DNA from: Candidatus Kaiserbacteria bacterium RIFCSPHIGHO2_01_FULL_58_22
Lineage (GTDB): Bacteria; Patescibacteriota; Minisyncoccia; Phycocordibacterales; UBA2100
Assembly: GCA_001781445.1 (NCBI GenBank)
Contig: MFLB01000034.1
Location: forward strand, 12,971-76,970
DNA: 64,000 bases
Direction: 5' to 3'
The translations under genes were made by a program, and so were the position numbers. Under the pieces are notes generated by a model, which was not told where the DNA came from, made no database searches, and saw only the letters and a program-made list of their open reading frames with translations. Positions 15,281 through 24,288 of this stretch are shown in pieces (position 1 is the first letter of the stretch; each line of letters begins with the position of its first letter).

Positions 15281-15874
15281 GTGGCAAGAACGGAATCACG
15301 CATACAGCTGAAGCAGGGAGATGCCGCGCCGGCGTTTGCATTGCCCGGCATTGACGGACGCACGCACTCGCTCGCCGACTTCGGCGGAAAAGAAGGGCTC
15401 CTCGCGCTTTTTATGTGCAACCACTGTCCGTACGTGAAAGCGCGGATGGAAGAGGTCGTCGCGCTTCACGAGGAGTTCGGGGAAACAATCGCGTTCGTCG
15501 GCATCAATTCGAGCGATCCCGAGTATCCGGGCGAGGGGATGGAGAACATGAAAAGATTCGCGAAGGAGTGGGGGATGGCGTTCCCGTATCTTCTGGATGA
15601 GGACGGCGCGGCGGCGAAAGCCTACGGCGCCACCTGCACGCCCGACCCGTTCCTCTTTGCCTCCGCTACTCGCGGCGGTGCCCCGAGCGAGCAAAGCGAG
15701 TCGAAAGGCGACTTTCGGCTCGTCTTCCACGGGCGCATCTCCGACGCGCTCGAGCCGGAAGACGCGCCGCAGGAATTCACGATGCGCGGCAATATGCAAA
15801 AGCTCCTCGCCGGAGAGCCTATCGCACAGTGGTTCGAGCCCTCGCTCGGCTGTTCCATCAAATTCAAGATATAA
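15281..15874 (+). CDS. AhpC/TSA-like thioredoxin-family protein
   Basis: A 197-aa redox protein with the peroxiredoxin-type opening GDAAPAFALPGIDGRTH and the active site LFMCNHCPYVKA, a CxxC centre typical of the TlpA/ResA-like thioredoxin family annotated as AhpC/TSA redoxin. It has no signal peptide, so it is cytoplasmic. GTG at 15281 is the start by its promoter spacing. A Ser/Gly/Glu-rich insertion (roughly residues 127-142, ATRGGAPSEQSESKGD) breaks the usual strand and looks like inserted low-complexity DNA. Confidence 0.82.
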   Translation: MARTESRIQLKQGDAAPAFALPGIDGRTHSLADFGGKEGLLALFMCNHCPYVKARMEEVVALHEEFGETIAFVGINSSDPEYPGEGMENMKRFAKEWGMAFPYLLDEDGAAAKAYGATCTPDPFLFASATRGGAPSEQSESKGDFRLVFHGRISDALEPEDAPQEFTMRGNMQKLLAGEPIAQWFEPSLGCSIKFKI

Positions 15875-15880
15875 AAGAAC

Positions 15881-16270
15881 ATGGCAATGTCTTTGGCGCA
15901 AAGGATGAAAGAGGCGGCGCGGCGCGCGGAGCGGAACATCCTCGTGCTCTATTTGGCGCGGAAGGATCCCCGCATCTCGCTTCTCGCCAAAATTTTTATC
16001 GTCATCGTCGTCGGCTACGCGCTCTCGCCGATAGATCTCATTCCCGATTTTATACCGGTTCTGGGCTACCTCGACGACCTCATCCTCCTGCCTATCGGCA
16101 TTTATGTCTGCACGTTGCTCATCCCGGAAGACATCCTCGAAGAGCTTCGCGCGAAGTCCGAACAGTTGAAGGACCTCGAACAAAGCATCGTCGGCGCGGC
16201 GATAGTCGTCGGCCTGTGGGTAACCGTGATATTCATCATCGGCCTGTACCTCGTCAATTTCGCCGAATAG
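15881..16270 (+). CDS. YkvA-like DUF1232 membrane protein
   Basis: A 129-aa protein with the DUF1232 core GYALSPIDLIPDFIPVLGYLDDLIL between two membrane-associated helices, and a third helix near the C-terminus. The family is widespread and of unknown function. It follows the thioredoxin-like gene by 6 nt, so the two probably share a transcript. Confidence 0.85.
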   Translation: MAMSLAQRMKEAARRAERNILVLYLARKDPRISLLAKIFIVIVVGYALSPIDLIPDFIPVLGYLDDLILLPIGIYVCTLLIPEDILEELRAKSEQLKDLEQSIVGAAIVVGLWVTVIFIIGLYLVNFAE

Positions 16271-16298
16271 CAAGAAGCGCTAAGACAAGGTTGACACT

Positions 16299-16327
16299 TT
16301 GACAAAATGTTTCGGAATTGATAGGAT
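16299..16327 (+). promoter_or_regulatory. thrA promoter
   Basis: TTGACA (16299-16304), exactly 17 bp, then TAGGAT (16322-16327). The ATG at 16340 follows 12 nt later. A second TTGACA at 16291 is spaced too far. Confidence 0.75.
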
Positions 16328-16339
16328 AGCCCCTTAAAT

Positions 16340-18811
16340 ATGGCTCAAAAAGGCGTCAAAGTCTTGAAATTCGGCGGGACTTCCATGGGAAGCGCCGAGG
16401 CGATGAATCAGGTCATCGCCATCGTGCGAAAACCCCGGCGCGATGCGCGCATCGCCGCAGTCGTCGTTTCGGCGATGAGCGGCGTTACCGACGAGCTTAT
16501 CAAGACGGTGCATGCCGCCGCGCTCGCCGACGGCTCTCACAAGCCGCTCCTGAAACACATCGAGCGGCGCCACCTCGCCGCCGTCGCGCAACTCGTCGGC
16601 CGAAAAAACAGGAAGAAGGCGGTCGCGAGCGTCCGCGCCTTGCTCGAACATCTTAAAGAGGTCGTGACGGGTGTGAGCCTGATACGACAATTCTCTCCCG
16701 GCGCTCTCGATTACGTCATGAGCTACGGCGAGCGCCTCTCGGCGCACGTCCTGTGCGACGCGCTCAATGATCGTGGCGTTTTGTGCGAGTATCTAAACGC
16801 GCGGAGCGTGGTCATTACCGATGAAAATTTCGGCGAAGCGGCGGTGGATCTCGCGCGCACCAACCGGGCGATACGCGCCCGCTTCAAAGCTCATCCGAAA
16901 CTGCAGATCGTTACGGGCTTCATCGGCGCGTCGGCCGACAAAAAGACGACGACGCTGGGCAGAGGCGGGAGCGACTACACCGCCTCCATTTTCGGCGCGG
17001 CGCTCGGCGCGAAGGTGATAGAAATATGGACGGACGTCTCGGGGGTGATGACCGCCGATCCGCGAAAGGTGGAAGACGCGAAAGCGATTGCGGAAATGAC
17101 GTACCAGGAAGCCGTCGAAATGTCCTACTTCGGCGCGAAGGTGATTCATCCGCCGACGATGCGCCCCGCGCAGGAAAAAGGGATTCCCATCGCCATCAAA
17201 AACACGTTCGCGCCCGAGGCGCCGGGCACCATGATCGCGCGCGCGGCGCGCAAGACCGACGACCTCGTGCGGGGCATTTCTTCTTTCGGCGGCATCGCGA
17301 TGGTCCAAGTGCAGGGCGGCGGCATGCTCCGCACGCGCGGGGCTTCGGGCCGACTCTTCGGCGCCTTGGCGCGCGCGCGGGTCAACGTGCTCCTAATCAC
17401 CCAGGCCTCTTCGCAAAACTCGATCTCGTTTGCCGTTCGGGAGAAGGACGTGGCGCGCGCGCGCGAGGCGATCGAGGAAGAATTCGCGGCGGAACGCTCG
17501 GCCCGCCTCATCGACGATATCGGCGTTACGCGCGGTCTTTCCATTATCGCGATCGTGGGCGAGGGCATGCGCCACCGCGCCGGCATCTCGGCCCGCCTTT
17601 TCGGAACGCTCGGCCGCAACGGCGTCAACATCGTCGCCATCGCGCAGGGCTCCTCGGAGCTGAACATCTCCGTCGTCGTCGCGGCGAGCGACGAAACGAA
17701 AGCCCTGAACGCCGTCCACACCGGATTTTTCTTCCCGGAAACGAAACCCATCCACCTGTTTTTGCTCGGCACCGGTCTCATCGGCTCGACGCTCCTCTCG
17801 CAGGTCTCGCGGCAAAGGGCGGTCTTGAAGCGCGAGCAGGGCTTCGACATCCGGCTCGCGGGGATCGGCAACAGCGAGCGTATGCTCTTCGATCGCGGCG
17901 ACATCGCGCCCGAGAAATGGAAGGAGCGGCTCGAACGCTCGAAGACCCGCATGAACCTCGCCGCGTTCATCGAGACGATGAAGCGCGCGCCGCTTCCCGG
18001 CCGCGTCTTCGTCGATTGCACGGCTTCGGAGGAGGTCGCCCGCGCGTACGCCGAAATACTTGCCGCGCACATTTCCGTCGTCACGCCCAACAAGCGCGCG
18101 AACTCGGGCCCGTACTCCTATTTCAAGAAGCTCGCCGAACTCGCCAAGGAGCCCGGCGTCTCGTTCCTCTACGAAACCAACGCCTGCGCGGCGCTCCCCA
18201 TCATCAGCATGATCGACGATCTCATCTTGAGCGGTGATCGCATTACGAAGATCGAAGGTATTCTCTCGGGTACCATGAGCTACATCTTCAATCAGTTCGC
18301 GGCCGCGAAAACGTTCAGCGAATCCGTCGCGGAGGCCAAGCGCTTGGGATACACCGAACCCGATCCGCGCGACGATCTCGGCGGCATGGACGTGGCGCGC
18401 AAGATCCTCATTCTCGCGAGAAAGGCGGGTTTCCCGCTTGAGTTTTCCGATGTGAAGGTGCAGAGCCTGCTCACGCCGAAGGCCGCGCGCGCCAAAACGG
18501 TAGCCGGCTTTTTCCGGGAACTCGAAATAGAGGACGCCGCGTGGGAGCGCAGGAAGAGGGCGGCGGAGAAGCGGGGGGAGCGCCTGCGCTACATCGCGAC
18601 CCTGGAGAAGGGGAAGGCGTCCGTGCGCATCCGCGCCGTGGCGCTCCCGCATCCCTTCTATGAGATGTCGGGGAGCGACAACATCGTGACGATCTCAACC
18701 GATCGGTATTCGAAGACCCCGCTTCTCATACAGGGGCCTGGGGCGGGCGGGGAGGTGACGGCGGCTGGCGTTTTCGCCGACATACTGCGGGCCGCGCGCG
18801 ACGCCGCCTAA
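16340..18811 (+). CDS. thrA: Bifunctional aspartate kinase / homoserine dehydrogenase
   Basis: Catalyses the first and third steps from aspartate to homoserine. The 823-aa length matches fused ThrA/MetL enzymes. The kinase half opens with VLKFGGTSMGSAEAMNQV and has the LGRGGSDYTA loop; two ACT-type regulatory repeats follow (about 310-470, the QASSQNSISFAV and QGSSELNISVVV segments), the usual site of amino-acid feedback. The dehydrogenase half carries LLGTGLIGSTL (NADP binding) and the catalytic TPNKRANSGPY and GILSGTMSYIFNQ regions. With asd it gives the route to homoserine; no thrB, thrC, metA or dapA is in this window. Confidence 0.95.
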   Translation: MAQKGVKVLKFGGTSMGSAEAMNQVIAIVRKPRRDARIAAVVVSAMSGVTDELIKTVHAAALADGSHKPLLKHIERRHLAAVAQLVGRKNRKKAVASVRALLEHLKEVVTGVSLIRQFSPGALDYVMSYGERLSAHVLCDALNDRGVLCEYLNARSVVITDENFGEAAVDLARTNRAIRARFKAHPKLQIVTGFIGASADKKTTTLGRGGSDYTASIFGAALGAKVIEIWTDVSGVMTADPRKVEDAKAIAEMTYQEAVEMSYFGAKVIHPPTMRPAQEKGIPIAIKNTFAPEAPGTMIARAARKTDDLVRGISSFGGIAMVQVQGGGMLRTRGASGRLFGALARARVNVLLITQASSQNSISFAVREKDVARAREAIEEEFAAERSARLIDDIGVTRGLSIIAIVGEGMRHRAGISARLFGTLGRNGVNIVAIAQGSSELNISVVVAASDETKALNAVHTGFFFPETKPIHLFLLGTGLIGSTLLSQVSRQRAVLKREQGFDIRLAGIGNSERMLFDRGDIAPEKWKERLERSKTRMNLAAFIETMKRAPLPGRVFVDCTASEEVARAYAEILAAHISVVTPNKRANSGPYSYFKKLAELAKEPGVSFLYETNACAALPIISMIDDLILSGDRITKIEGILSGTMSYIFNQFAAAKTFSESVAEAKRLGYTEPDPRDDLGGMDVARKILILARKAGFPLEFSDVKVQSLLTPKAARAKTVAGFFRELEIEDAAWERRKRAAEKRGERLRYIATLEKGKASVRIRAVALPHPFYEMSGSDNIVTISTDRYSKTPLLIQGPGAGGEVTAAGVFADILRAARDAA

Positions 18812-18821
18812 CGAAAAAGCG

Positions 18822-18848
18822 CGAAGCACGAAATCCGAAGCACGAAAT
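18822..18848. repeat. Short tandem repeat between thrA and asd
   Basis: CGAAGCACGAAATC is present in nearly two tandem copies. A sibling with the same unit lies inside the copB coding region (13172-13203). Confidence 0.7.
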
Positions 18849-18880
18849 GAATTCGTTTTCGCGATTTTTGTCCAGAATGA

Positions 18881-18892
18881 TAAGATGATCCC
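18881..18892 (+). promoter_or_regulatory. -10 box of asd
   Basis: TAAGAT (18881-18886) lies 6 nt before the ATG at 18893. Confidence 0.65.
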
Positions 18893-19987
18893 ATGAGCAA
18901 GAAAATACCAGTCGGGATACTCGGCGCGACCGGCATGGTCGGCCAGCAGTACATACGGCTTTTGGAAAACCACCCGTGGTTCGAGGTGGCCTACGTCGCC
19001 GCTTCGCCGCAGTCCGCCGGTAAGAAATACAAAGACGCTTTGCGGAGCGGCTGGATCGTCGCGGGAGAGTTGCCCGCGCGCGTCGGCGGGATGACCGTGG
19101 AAGACGTGAGCGACGCCGCGAAAGCCGCCAAAAAATGCGCGTTCGTTTTTTCCGCGTTCGAAATACCGGAAAAAGACCTGATCCGGAAATACGAAGAAGA
19201 CTACGCCGCCGCCGGCGTACCCGTCTTTTCCAACGCCTCGGCGCACCGGGCCACCTCCGACGTGCCGATGATCATCGCCGAGATCAATCCACACCATCTG
19301 GACATCATCCCCATCCAGCAAAAACAGCGCGGATGGAAAAAAGGTTTTATCGTCGTAAAGCCGAATTGCTCTCTGCAAAGCTACCTCACGCCGATCTTCG
19401 CGCTTCAAAAAGGAGGCTATCCCGTCGAAAGAATGATAATCACGACGCTTCAGGCGACCTCGGGCGCGGGATATCCGGGCGTGGCTTCGCTCGACATGGT
19501 GGACAACGTCGTTCCCTACATCGGCGGCGAGGAAGAAAAGAGCGAACAAGAGCCGCTGAAAATCCTCGGAGAAGCGAAAGGAGGGAAATTCGTTCCGTAC
19601 AAAGGCCTCGCGATTTCCGCGCACTGCAACCGCGTACCCGTTTCCGACGGGCACCTTGCGTGCGTGAACGTGCTCTTCGGGAAAAAGAAACCGGCGCGCG
19701 AAAAAATCCTCGACATTTGGAAGAAATTTCGCGCGGAGCCGCAACGATTGGACCTCCCTTTTGCGCCCAAACAGCCGATCATCTACCGCGATGAGCAAAA
19801 CCGGCCCCAGCCGAAGCGGGATCGCGACTCCGACAAAGGCATGGCTGTTACGGTGGGGCGACTGCGGCCGGACGCCATCTTCGACTTCAAGTTCGCCGCT
19901 CTCTCGCACAACACAATCCGCGGCGCCGCCGGCGGCGGCATTCTGAACGCGGAGTTGGCCTACAAAAAGGGCTTTCTTAAGGCATAA
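18893..19987 (+). CDS. asd: Aspartate-semialdehyde dehydrogenase, archaeal/fungal type
   Basis: Reduces aspartyl phosphate to aspartate semialdehyde, linking the two activities of ThrA. The 364-aa protein starts with the NADP loop VGILGATGMVGQQY and has the catalytic Cys in VVKPNCSLQSYLTP, with a His in the ISAHCNRVPVSDGH region. The length and the CSLQ context fit the archaeal/fungal branch rather than the enterobacterial enzyme. It has its own leaderless-type promoter, although it follows thrA by only 81 nt. Confidence 0.93.
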   Translation: MSKKIPVGILGATGMVGQQYIRLLENHPWFEVAYVAASPQSAGKKYKDALRSGWIVAGELPARVGGMTVEDVSDAAKAAKKCAFVFSAFEIPEKDLIRKYEEDYAAAGVPVFSNASAHRATSDVPMIIAEINPHHLDIIPIQQKQRGWKKGFIVVKPNCSLQSYLTPIFALQKGGYPVERMIITTLQATSGAGYPGVASLDMVDNVVPYIGGEEEKSEQEPLKILGEAKGGKFVPYKGLAISAHCNRVPVSDGHLACVNVLFGKKKPAREKILDIWKKFRAEPQRLDLPFAPKQPIIYRDEQNRPQPKRDRDSDKGMAVTVGRLRPDAIFDFKFAALSHNTIRGAAGGGILNAELAYKKGFLKA

Positions 19988-20045
19988 AACGGCTTCTCCC
20001 ACCTCCTCCCGCACCGACCGGGAAACGTACGCTACAATACTTATT

Positions 20046-21593
20046 ATGCTTTCAGAGTCCATACGGGAGCTGATAGGGAAGATCGAGGCCACCGAAGAAG
20101 CCGAACGTACGGCGGCGCCGGGCCAGCAGGCGCTCGAGGGCAATACGATCGTCGCGAAGGCCGCCTCGCTCTACGAAAAACTCCGATACCTCGTGGATTA
20201 TCGCGAGGAGCATACGATACGACGCGCCGCGCTCGAGCGGATACTGAAGCGGCGCGTCTTCATCGAGCAGAAGGCCGAAAGCGGCCTCGTGCTCCTTCAG
20301 GAGCTCGTCGACGGCAAGTACATACCGAAGGAGGCGGCGACCGAGGAGGCGGCGCGCGACATCGACACGATAGTCAATAAGTTCCTCCAGCTTTCACGCC
20401 TCGCGAGCGCGAACGGCGCCGTCGTGCGTCGGCTCATCAGCTTCGCCGCGACCGAGATCGACGCCCGGATCTCGCCGCTCGAGTACGCGACCGACCATGA
20501 AAGCGCCGAGGCGCTCTACAAGACGCTCCGGGGCCGGGTGAGCGCGTACGGATACTCGGAGGAGGAAACGAACGCCCAGCTCTATTGCGCGTGCTGGAGG
20601 TCCCTCCTCGGCGCCGACGACGACCGTCTCGCCCATGCGCTCTGGCTCCTCTATGTGCCCGGGTGGCGCGCGGGGAGCGCGGATCTGCAGGAGGTGGCGG
20701 GAAAGCTTCCCGCGCTCGTCGCCAACATCCGCGACACGGTGCGCGGCTCGCTCCAGTGGCAGATCGCGCCGAAGATAAAGAACGAGAGCATCTACTTCCG
20801 AATCATCCGCGAGGCGTTCGCCTCCAAGCGCGGCGCGGCCGGGCGCATTTTGGAAAATCCGACCCAGCTGGACCAGTTCACGAGGGACTTTCTCGAAAAG
20901 ACGTACGAACAGGAGAAAGAGCGGATACAAAAAAGCGGCATCCGCGCCGTCGTCTATCTTTTCGTCACGAAGATGGCCGTCGCGCTCGTCGCCGAGCTTC
21001 CGTATGAGATCTTCGTCCTCGGGGGGGTCCACTACGTGCCGCTCACTATCAACATCCTTTTTCATCCGGCCCTGCTCTTCGCCCTCACGCGCAACGCTGG
21101 CGCTCTCGGCGAAGCGAACACGAACGCGATCGTCGAAGGCATCCACGGCGTTCTTTACGAGGGAAAGGCGCGGAGCGTGCGCGTGCGGAGCGGCTATTCG
21201 CGCTTCACGCTCGCGTTCGCGCTCGCATACCTCTTTCTCTTTATCACCGTGTTCGGCAGTGTCATCGGATTTCTCGAGTTGCTTTCCTTCAATCCCGTTT
21301 CCATCACGCTCTTCCTCTTTTTCCTCGCGCTCGTCTCCTACTTCGCGTTCCGCATCCGCTATCGCGCGCGCCGCTGGAAGGTGGTCCGCGAAGAGGGTAC
21401 GCTCTCCATCATCGCGGGCGTACTCGCGGTGCCGATCGTGCGCGCCGGCGAATGGCTCTCGCGCACATTCTCCTCCATCAATGTCTTCGTCATGATAATG
21501 GATTTCATCATCGAGACGCCCTTCAAGCGGCTCCTTAATTTCTCAAATCAATTCCTGCTGTATCTCCGAGAAAAAGGTGAAGAAATCAGGTAA
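20046..21593 (+). CDS. Large membrane protein of unknown function
   Basis: A 515-aa protein. Residues 1 to about 300 are soluble and mostly helical, with many acidic and Arg residues; about 300-480 contain four or five membrane helices, including FTLAFALAYLFLFITVF and an adjacent VSITLFLFFLALVSYFAF. A short basic tail ends the chain. I do not recognise a domain. TACAAT ends 7 nt before the ATG. It lies alone between asd and gdhA, both same strand. Confidence 0.75.
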   Translation: MLSESIRELIGKIEATEEAERTAAPGQQALEGNTIVAKAASLYEKLRYLVDYREEHTIRRAALERILKRRVFIEQKAESGLVLLQELVDGKYIPKEAATEEAARDIDTIVNKFLQLSRLASANGAVVRRLISFAATEIDARISPLEYATDHESAEALYKTLRGRVSAYGYSEEETNAQLYCACWRSLLGADDDRLAHALWLLYVPGWRAGSADLQEVAGKLPALVANIRDTVRGSLQWQIAPKIKNESIYFRIIREAFASKRGAAGRILENPTQLDQFTRDFLEKTYEQEKERIQKSGIRAVVYLFVTKMAVALVAELPYEIFVLGGVHYVPLTINILFHPALLFALTRNAGALGEANTNAIVEGIHGVLYEGKARSVRVRSGYSRFTLAFALAYLFLFITVFGSVIGFLELLSFNPVSITLFLFFLALVSYFAFRIRYRARRWKVVREEGTLSIIAGVLAVPIVRAGEWLSRTFSSINVFVMIMDFIIETPFKRLLNFSNQFLLYLREKGEEIR

Positions 21594-21636
21594 GAAGACT
21601 TGCGCATCCGAGGTAAGACGTTAGAATCCCAGGATT

Positions 21637-22908
21637 ATGGAAAATAATCCGTGGGAGAGAGCGCGCGCGCAGATGCATGCGGCGGCATCGCATCTTTCGC
21701 TCCCGCCGGCGTTCATCGAACGCATGGAAAAGCCGGATCACGTTATCGAGGTCTCCATGCATGTGCCGATGGACGACGGGCGCACGGAGGTTTTTCACGG
21801 CTATCGCGTCCAGCACAACAACCTCCGCGGCCCCTACAAAGGCGGTCTTCGATATCATCCGAAAGTAGACATGGACGAGGTAAAGGCGCTCGCGTTCTGG
21901 ATGACCGTGAAAAACGCCGTCATCGATGTCCCGTTTGGCGGCGGGAAGGGAGGCATTACGGTCGACCCGAAGAAGCTCTCGGAGGGCGAGCTTGAGCGCC
22001 TGACGCGCGCATTCGCGCGGGAGCTCGCGCCGTACATCGGCCCGGAGATAGACGTGCCCGCGCCCGACGTGAACACCACGCCGAAGATCATGTCGTGGAT
22101 CCGCGACGAATACGGCAAGGCGGTTGGCAAGGATACGCCAGCGGTCGTTACTGGAAAGCCTGTCGGCGCGGGCGGCTCGGAAGGAAGAACGGAAGCGACG
22201 GGCCTCGGCGGTTTTTACGCGCTCATGGAGATCGTGCGGCTTTCGGGGAGAGGACACAGCGGCTTGAAGGCCGCGATACAGGGTTTCGGCAACGTGGGCA
22301 GTTTCCTTGCCGGATACATGAAGGAGGCGGGGTTTCGCGTCGTCGCGCTTTCCGATTCGAAAGGCGGTCTCTATATCCCGAAGGGCATAGACGATCTGAA
22401 GGCGGTCGCGGAGTGCAAAGAGCGAAGCGGCACGCTCGCCGGATGCTACTGCGTCGGGAGCGTGTGCGATCTTTCCAACATGGAGCTTTTGGGAGGCCGC
22501 GATATTTCCCCGAAGGAGGTCTTGACGCTTCCAGTGGACATCGTCGCGCCTTCGGCCCTCGAAAATGCCATCACGAAAGAGAACGCCGCCGCGATCCAAG
22601 CTGGCATTGTTCTCGAAATGGCCAATGGTCCGACAACGCTCGAAGCCGACGAGATCCTGCGGAAGAAGGGTGCGATGGTCATACCGGATATTCTCGCCAA
22701 TGCCGGCGGCGTTGCGGTTTCCTACTTCGAGTGGTATCAGAACATGCACGGCGAGACATGGAAAAAGCAAGATGTGTTCGCTAAGCTCAAGGAGAAGATT
22801 GATGCCGCGGCACGTGCCGTCTTTGCCGCCTCGGAGGAATACTCGGTTTCCCTGCGTGAAGCGGCCTACATCGTGGCGCTCAAGCGCCTCTCCGACGCCG
22901 CCTACTGA
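21637..22908 (+). CDS. gdhA: Glutamate dehydrogenase (Glu/Leu/Phe/Val family)
   Basis: Interconverts glutamate with 2-oxoglutarate and ammonia. The 423-aa protein carries PYKGGLRYHP, the active-site VPFGGGKGGI with the catalytic Lys, and DVPAPDVNTTPKIMSWI with the catalytic Asp; IQGFGNVGSF is the NAD(P)-binding turn. The length fits hexameric class-I-like enzymes. TAGAAT ends 9 nt before the ATG. It could supply glutamate nitrogen for the histidine operon downstream, or feed amino acids into energy metabolism. Confidence 0.93.
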   Translation: MENNPWERARAQMHAAASHLSLPPAFIERMEKPDHVIEVSMHVPMDDGRTEVFHGYRVQHNNLRGPYKGGLRYHPKVDMDEVKALAFWMTVKNAVIDVPFGGGKGGITVDPKKLSEGELERLTRAFARELAPYIGPEIDVPAPDVNTTPKIMSWIRDEYGKAVGKDTPAVVTGKPVGAGGSEGRTEATGLGGFYALMEIVRLSGRGHSGLKAAIQGFGNVGSFLAGYMKEAGFRVVALSDSKGGLYIPKGIDDLKAVAECKERSGTLAGCYCVGSVCDLSNMELLGGRDISPKEVLTLPVDIVAPSALENAITKENAAAIQAGIVLEMANGPTTLEADEILRKKGAMVIPDILANAGGVAVSYFEWYQNMHGETWKKQDVFAKLKEKIDAAARAVFAASEEYSVSLREAAYIVALKRLSDAAY

Positions 22909-22939
22909 CAAACACACAACTCCCTAGCGGATTTAATGA

Positions 22940-22992
22940 CAGTTCAGGAACTGGATGTATCGAATGGAGTTCAACTTATGAACATATGTTCA
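22940..22992. other. Two small palindromes in the gdhA-doxX gap
   Basis: CAGTTC-AG-GAACTG (22940-22953) and the perfect TGAACATATGTTCA (22979-22992) lie in the 163-bp gap. They could be a weak terminator and a dimer-binding site; nothing else is visible there. Confidence 0.4.
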
Positions 22993-23071
22993 CATATTGA
23001 AACATTGAGCGCCATAGCATAGAGAGTGCGGATGGGGATAGTGGGCGTTTCGTTTGCTATCATGTATCGCC

Positions 23072-23458
23072 ATGACGAGAAATCATCTGGACAAATACGC
23101 CGCTCCAGTGCTCCGCTTCGGGCTCGTCATGCTCTTTTTGTGGTTCGGGCTCTCGCAGATCATAAGCCCGGGAGATTGGGTTGCGTGGGTTCCCGAGTTG
23201 GCAAGCGCTCTTATGCCTGCGCATACCATCATACTTTTGAACGGCGCATTCGAGACCATTCTAGGCCTTGCGCTTGCGGCGGGTTTCTACACGCGCATCG
23301 CGGCGCTCCTTCTCTCACTCCACCTCTTTTTCATCGCGTGGGAGATCGGCTACAACGACGTCGGTGTCCGCGATTTCGCGCTCGCTGTTTGCGCGCTCTC
23401 GCTCGCTCTTTTTTCACCTGATCAGTACACGCTTGATAAACGTCTACGAAAAGAGTAA
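23072..23458 (+). CDS. DoxX-family membrane protein
   Basis: A 128-aa protein with four membrane helices and the DoxX layout: APVLRFGLVMLFLWFGLSQI, then WVPELA and an NGAFETILGLALAAGFYTRIAA segment. DoxX-type proteins are linked to redox and thiosulfate chemistry, but most short members have no assigned role. The ATG at 23072 follows TATCAT by 8 nt; a TTG six codons upstream would lie within that promoter. It is followed after 9 nt by the IMPase-like gene. Confidence 0.82.
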   Translation: MTRNHLDKYAAPVLRFGLVMLFLWFGLSQIISPGDWVAWVPELASALMPAHTIILLNGAFETILGLALAAGFYTRIAALLLSLHLFFIAWEIGYNDVGVRDFALAVCALSLALFSPDQYTLDKRLRKE

Positions 23459-23467
23459 GGTCTCGCA

Positions 23468-24235
23468 ATGGAGAGATTCATCCAGCGCATCGCCAAAAAA
23501 GCCGGCGACGCCGTACTCGAGAAATTCGGCAAATTTGGCGTTCACTATTTGAAATCGGAACACCGCGGAGATGCAGTGACAAAAGCAGACCTTATCGCTG
23601 ATAAAATTATAACGAGCGCGATCAAGAAGACCTATCCCTCTCATGGGATTATCTCGGAGGAAAGCGGAAGGACGCGCGAAGACGCTGAATATGTATGGAT
23701 CACCGACCCTATAGACGGAACTTTCAATTTTGCGACAAGCGTGCCCCTCTTCGGGGTGATGGTCGCGCTAGCACGCAAGGGAATTGTTGAACTTTCCGCG
23801 ATCTATTTGCCGACGACAAAGGAATTCTTTTTTGCGAAGCGTGGCAAAGGATCATTCTTGAACGGGAAGAAAATACATTGTTCTCGTGTCACGGACTTCA
23901 CTGTGTCCGCTGGGATAGGGCCAACATGGCTTCGACCACGGGCAATAAAATTCATGTCAAGACTCCTGAAACATTCCGAGAATATGAACGTGATGTTCAA
24001 TGGCTACGGGAGTATCGCGGTCGACGCTGCGTATATGGCGGCAGGTCGAAGGGATTGGTTTGTCGGTTTTGGTGCTCATGTGCACGACTACGCACCCATA
24101 TCGCTTCTCATGAAAGAATCAGGTTGCAGGATATCGAACGCGAAAGGTAGACCGTGGACCATCCTAGACACCGAGATTGTCGCCGCAAATCCCACTCTGC
24201 ACAAACAGCTTTTGAAGCTCACGAAGAACGTATAA
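23468..24235 (+). CDS. Inositol-monophosphatase-family phosphatase
   Basis: A 255-aa magnesium-dependent phosphatase of the IMPase/FBPase superfamily. The metal site DPIDGTFNFA, the upstream EESGR and the C-terminal HDYAPISLLMKESGC are present. Members act on inositol phosphate, fructose bisphosphate, or histidinol phosphate (HisN). Its place directly before the histidine operon hints at HisN, but HisB here already carries a HAD histidinol-phosphatase domain, so the substrate stays open. Confidence 0.85.
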   Translation: MERFIQRIAKKAGDAVLEKFGKFGVHYLKSEHRGDAVTKADLIADKIITSAIKKTYPSHGIISEESGRTREDAEYVWITDPIDGTFNFATSVPLFGVMVALARKGIVELSAIYLPTTKEFFFAKRGKGSFLNGKKIHCSRVTDFTVSAGIGPTWLRPRAIKFMSRLLKHSENMNVMFNGYGSIAVDAAYMAAGRRDWFVGFGAHVHDYAPISLLMKESGCRISNAKGRPWTILDTEIVAANPTLHKQLLKLTKNV

Positions 24236-24246
24236 GTGGCAGTGCC

Positions 24247-24288
24247 ACTACACTTGACTAAAGCACTGTAGTTTGCTAAAGTATCAGG
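24247..24288 (+). promoter_or_regulatory. Promoter and candidate operator of the histidine operon
   Basis: TTGACT (24254-24259), exactly 17 bp, TAAAGT (24277-24282), then 6 nt to the ATG at 24289. The inverted repeat ACTACA (24247-24252) / TGTAGT (24267-24272) overlaps the -35 and spacer and is a candidate operator for the YerC-type regulator. A palindrome GTGGCAGTGCCAC (24236-24248) just upstream may terminate the IMPase transcript. Confidence 0.72.

Noticed and set aside
17393..18652. Long minus-strand frame (419 codons) opposite thrA
   Set aside because: Shadow of a GC-rich gene: no motifs, Arg-rich composition, and the plus strand encodes a full ThrA with clear motifs.
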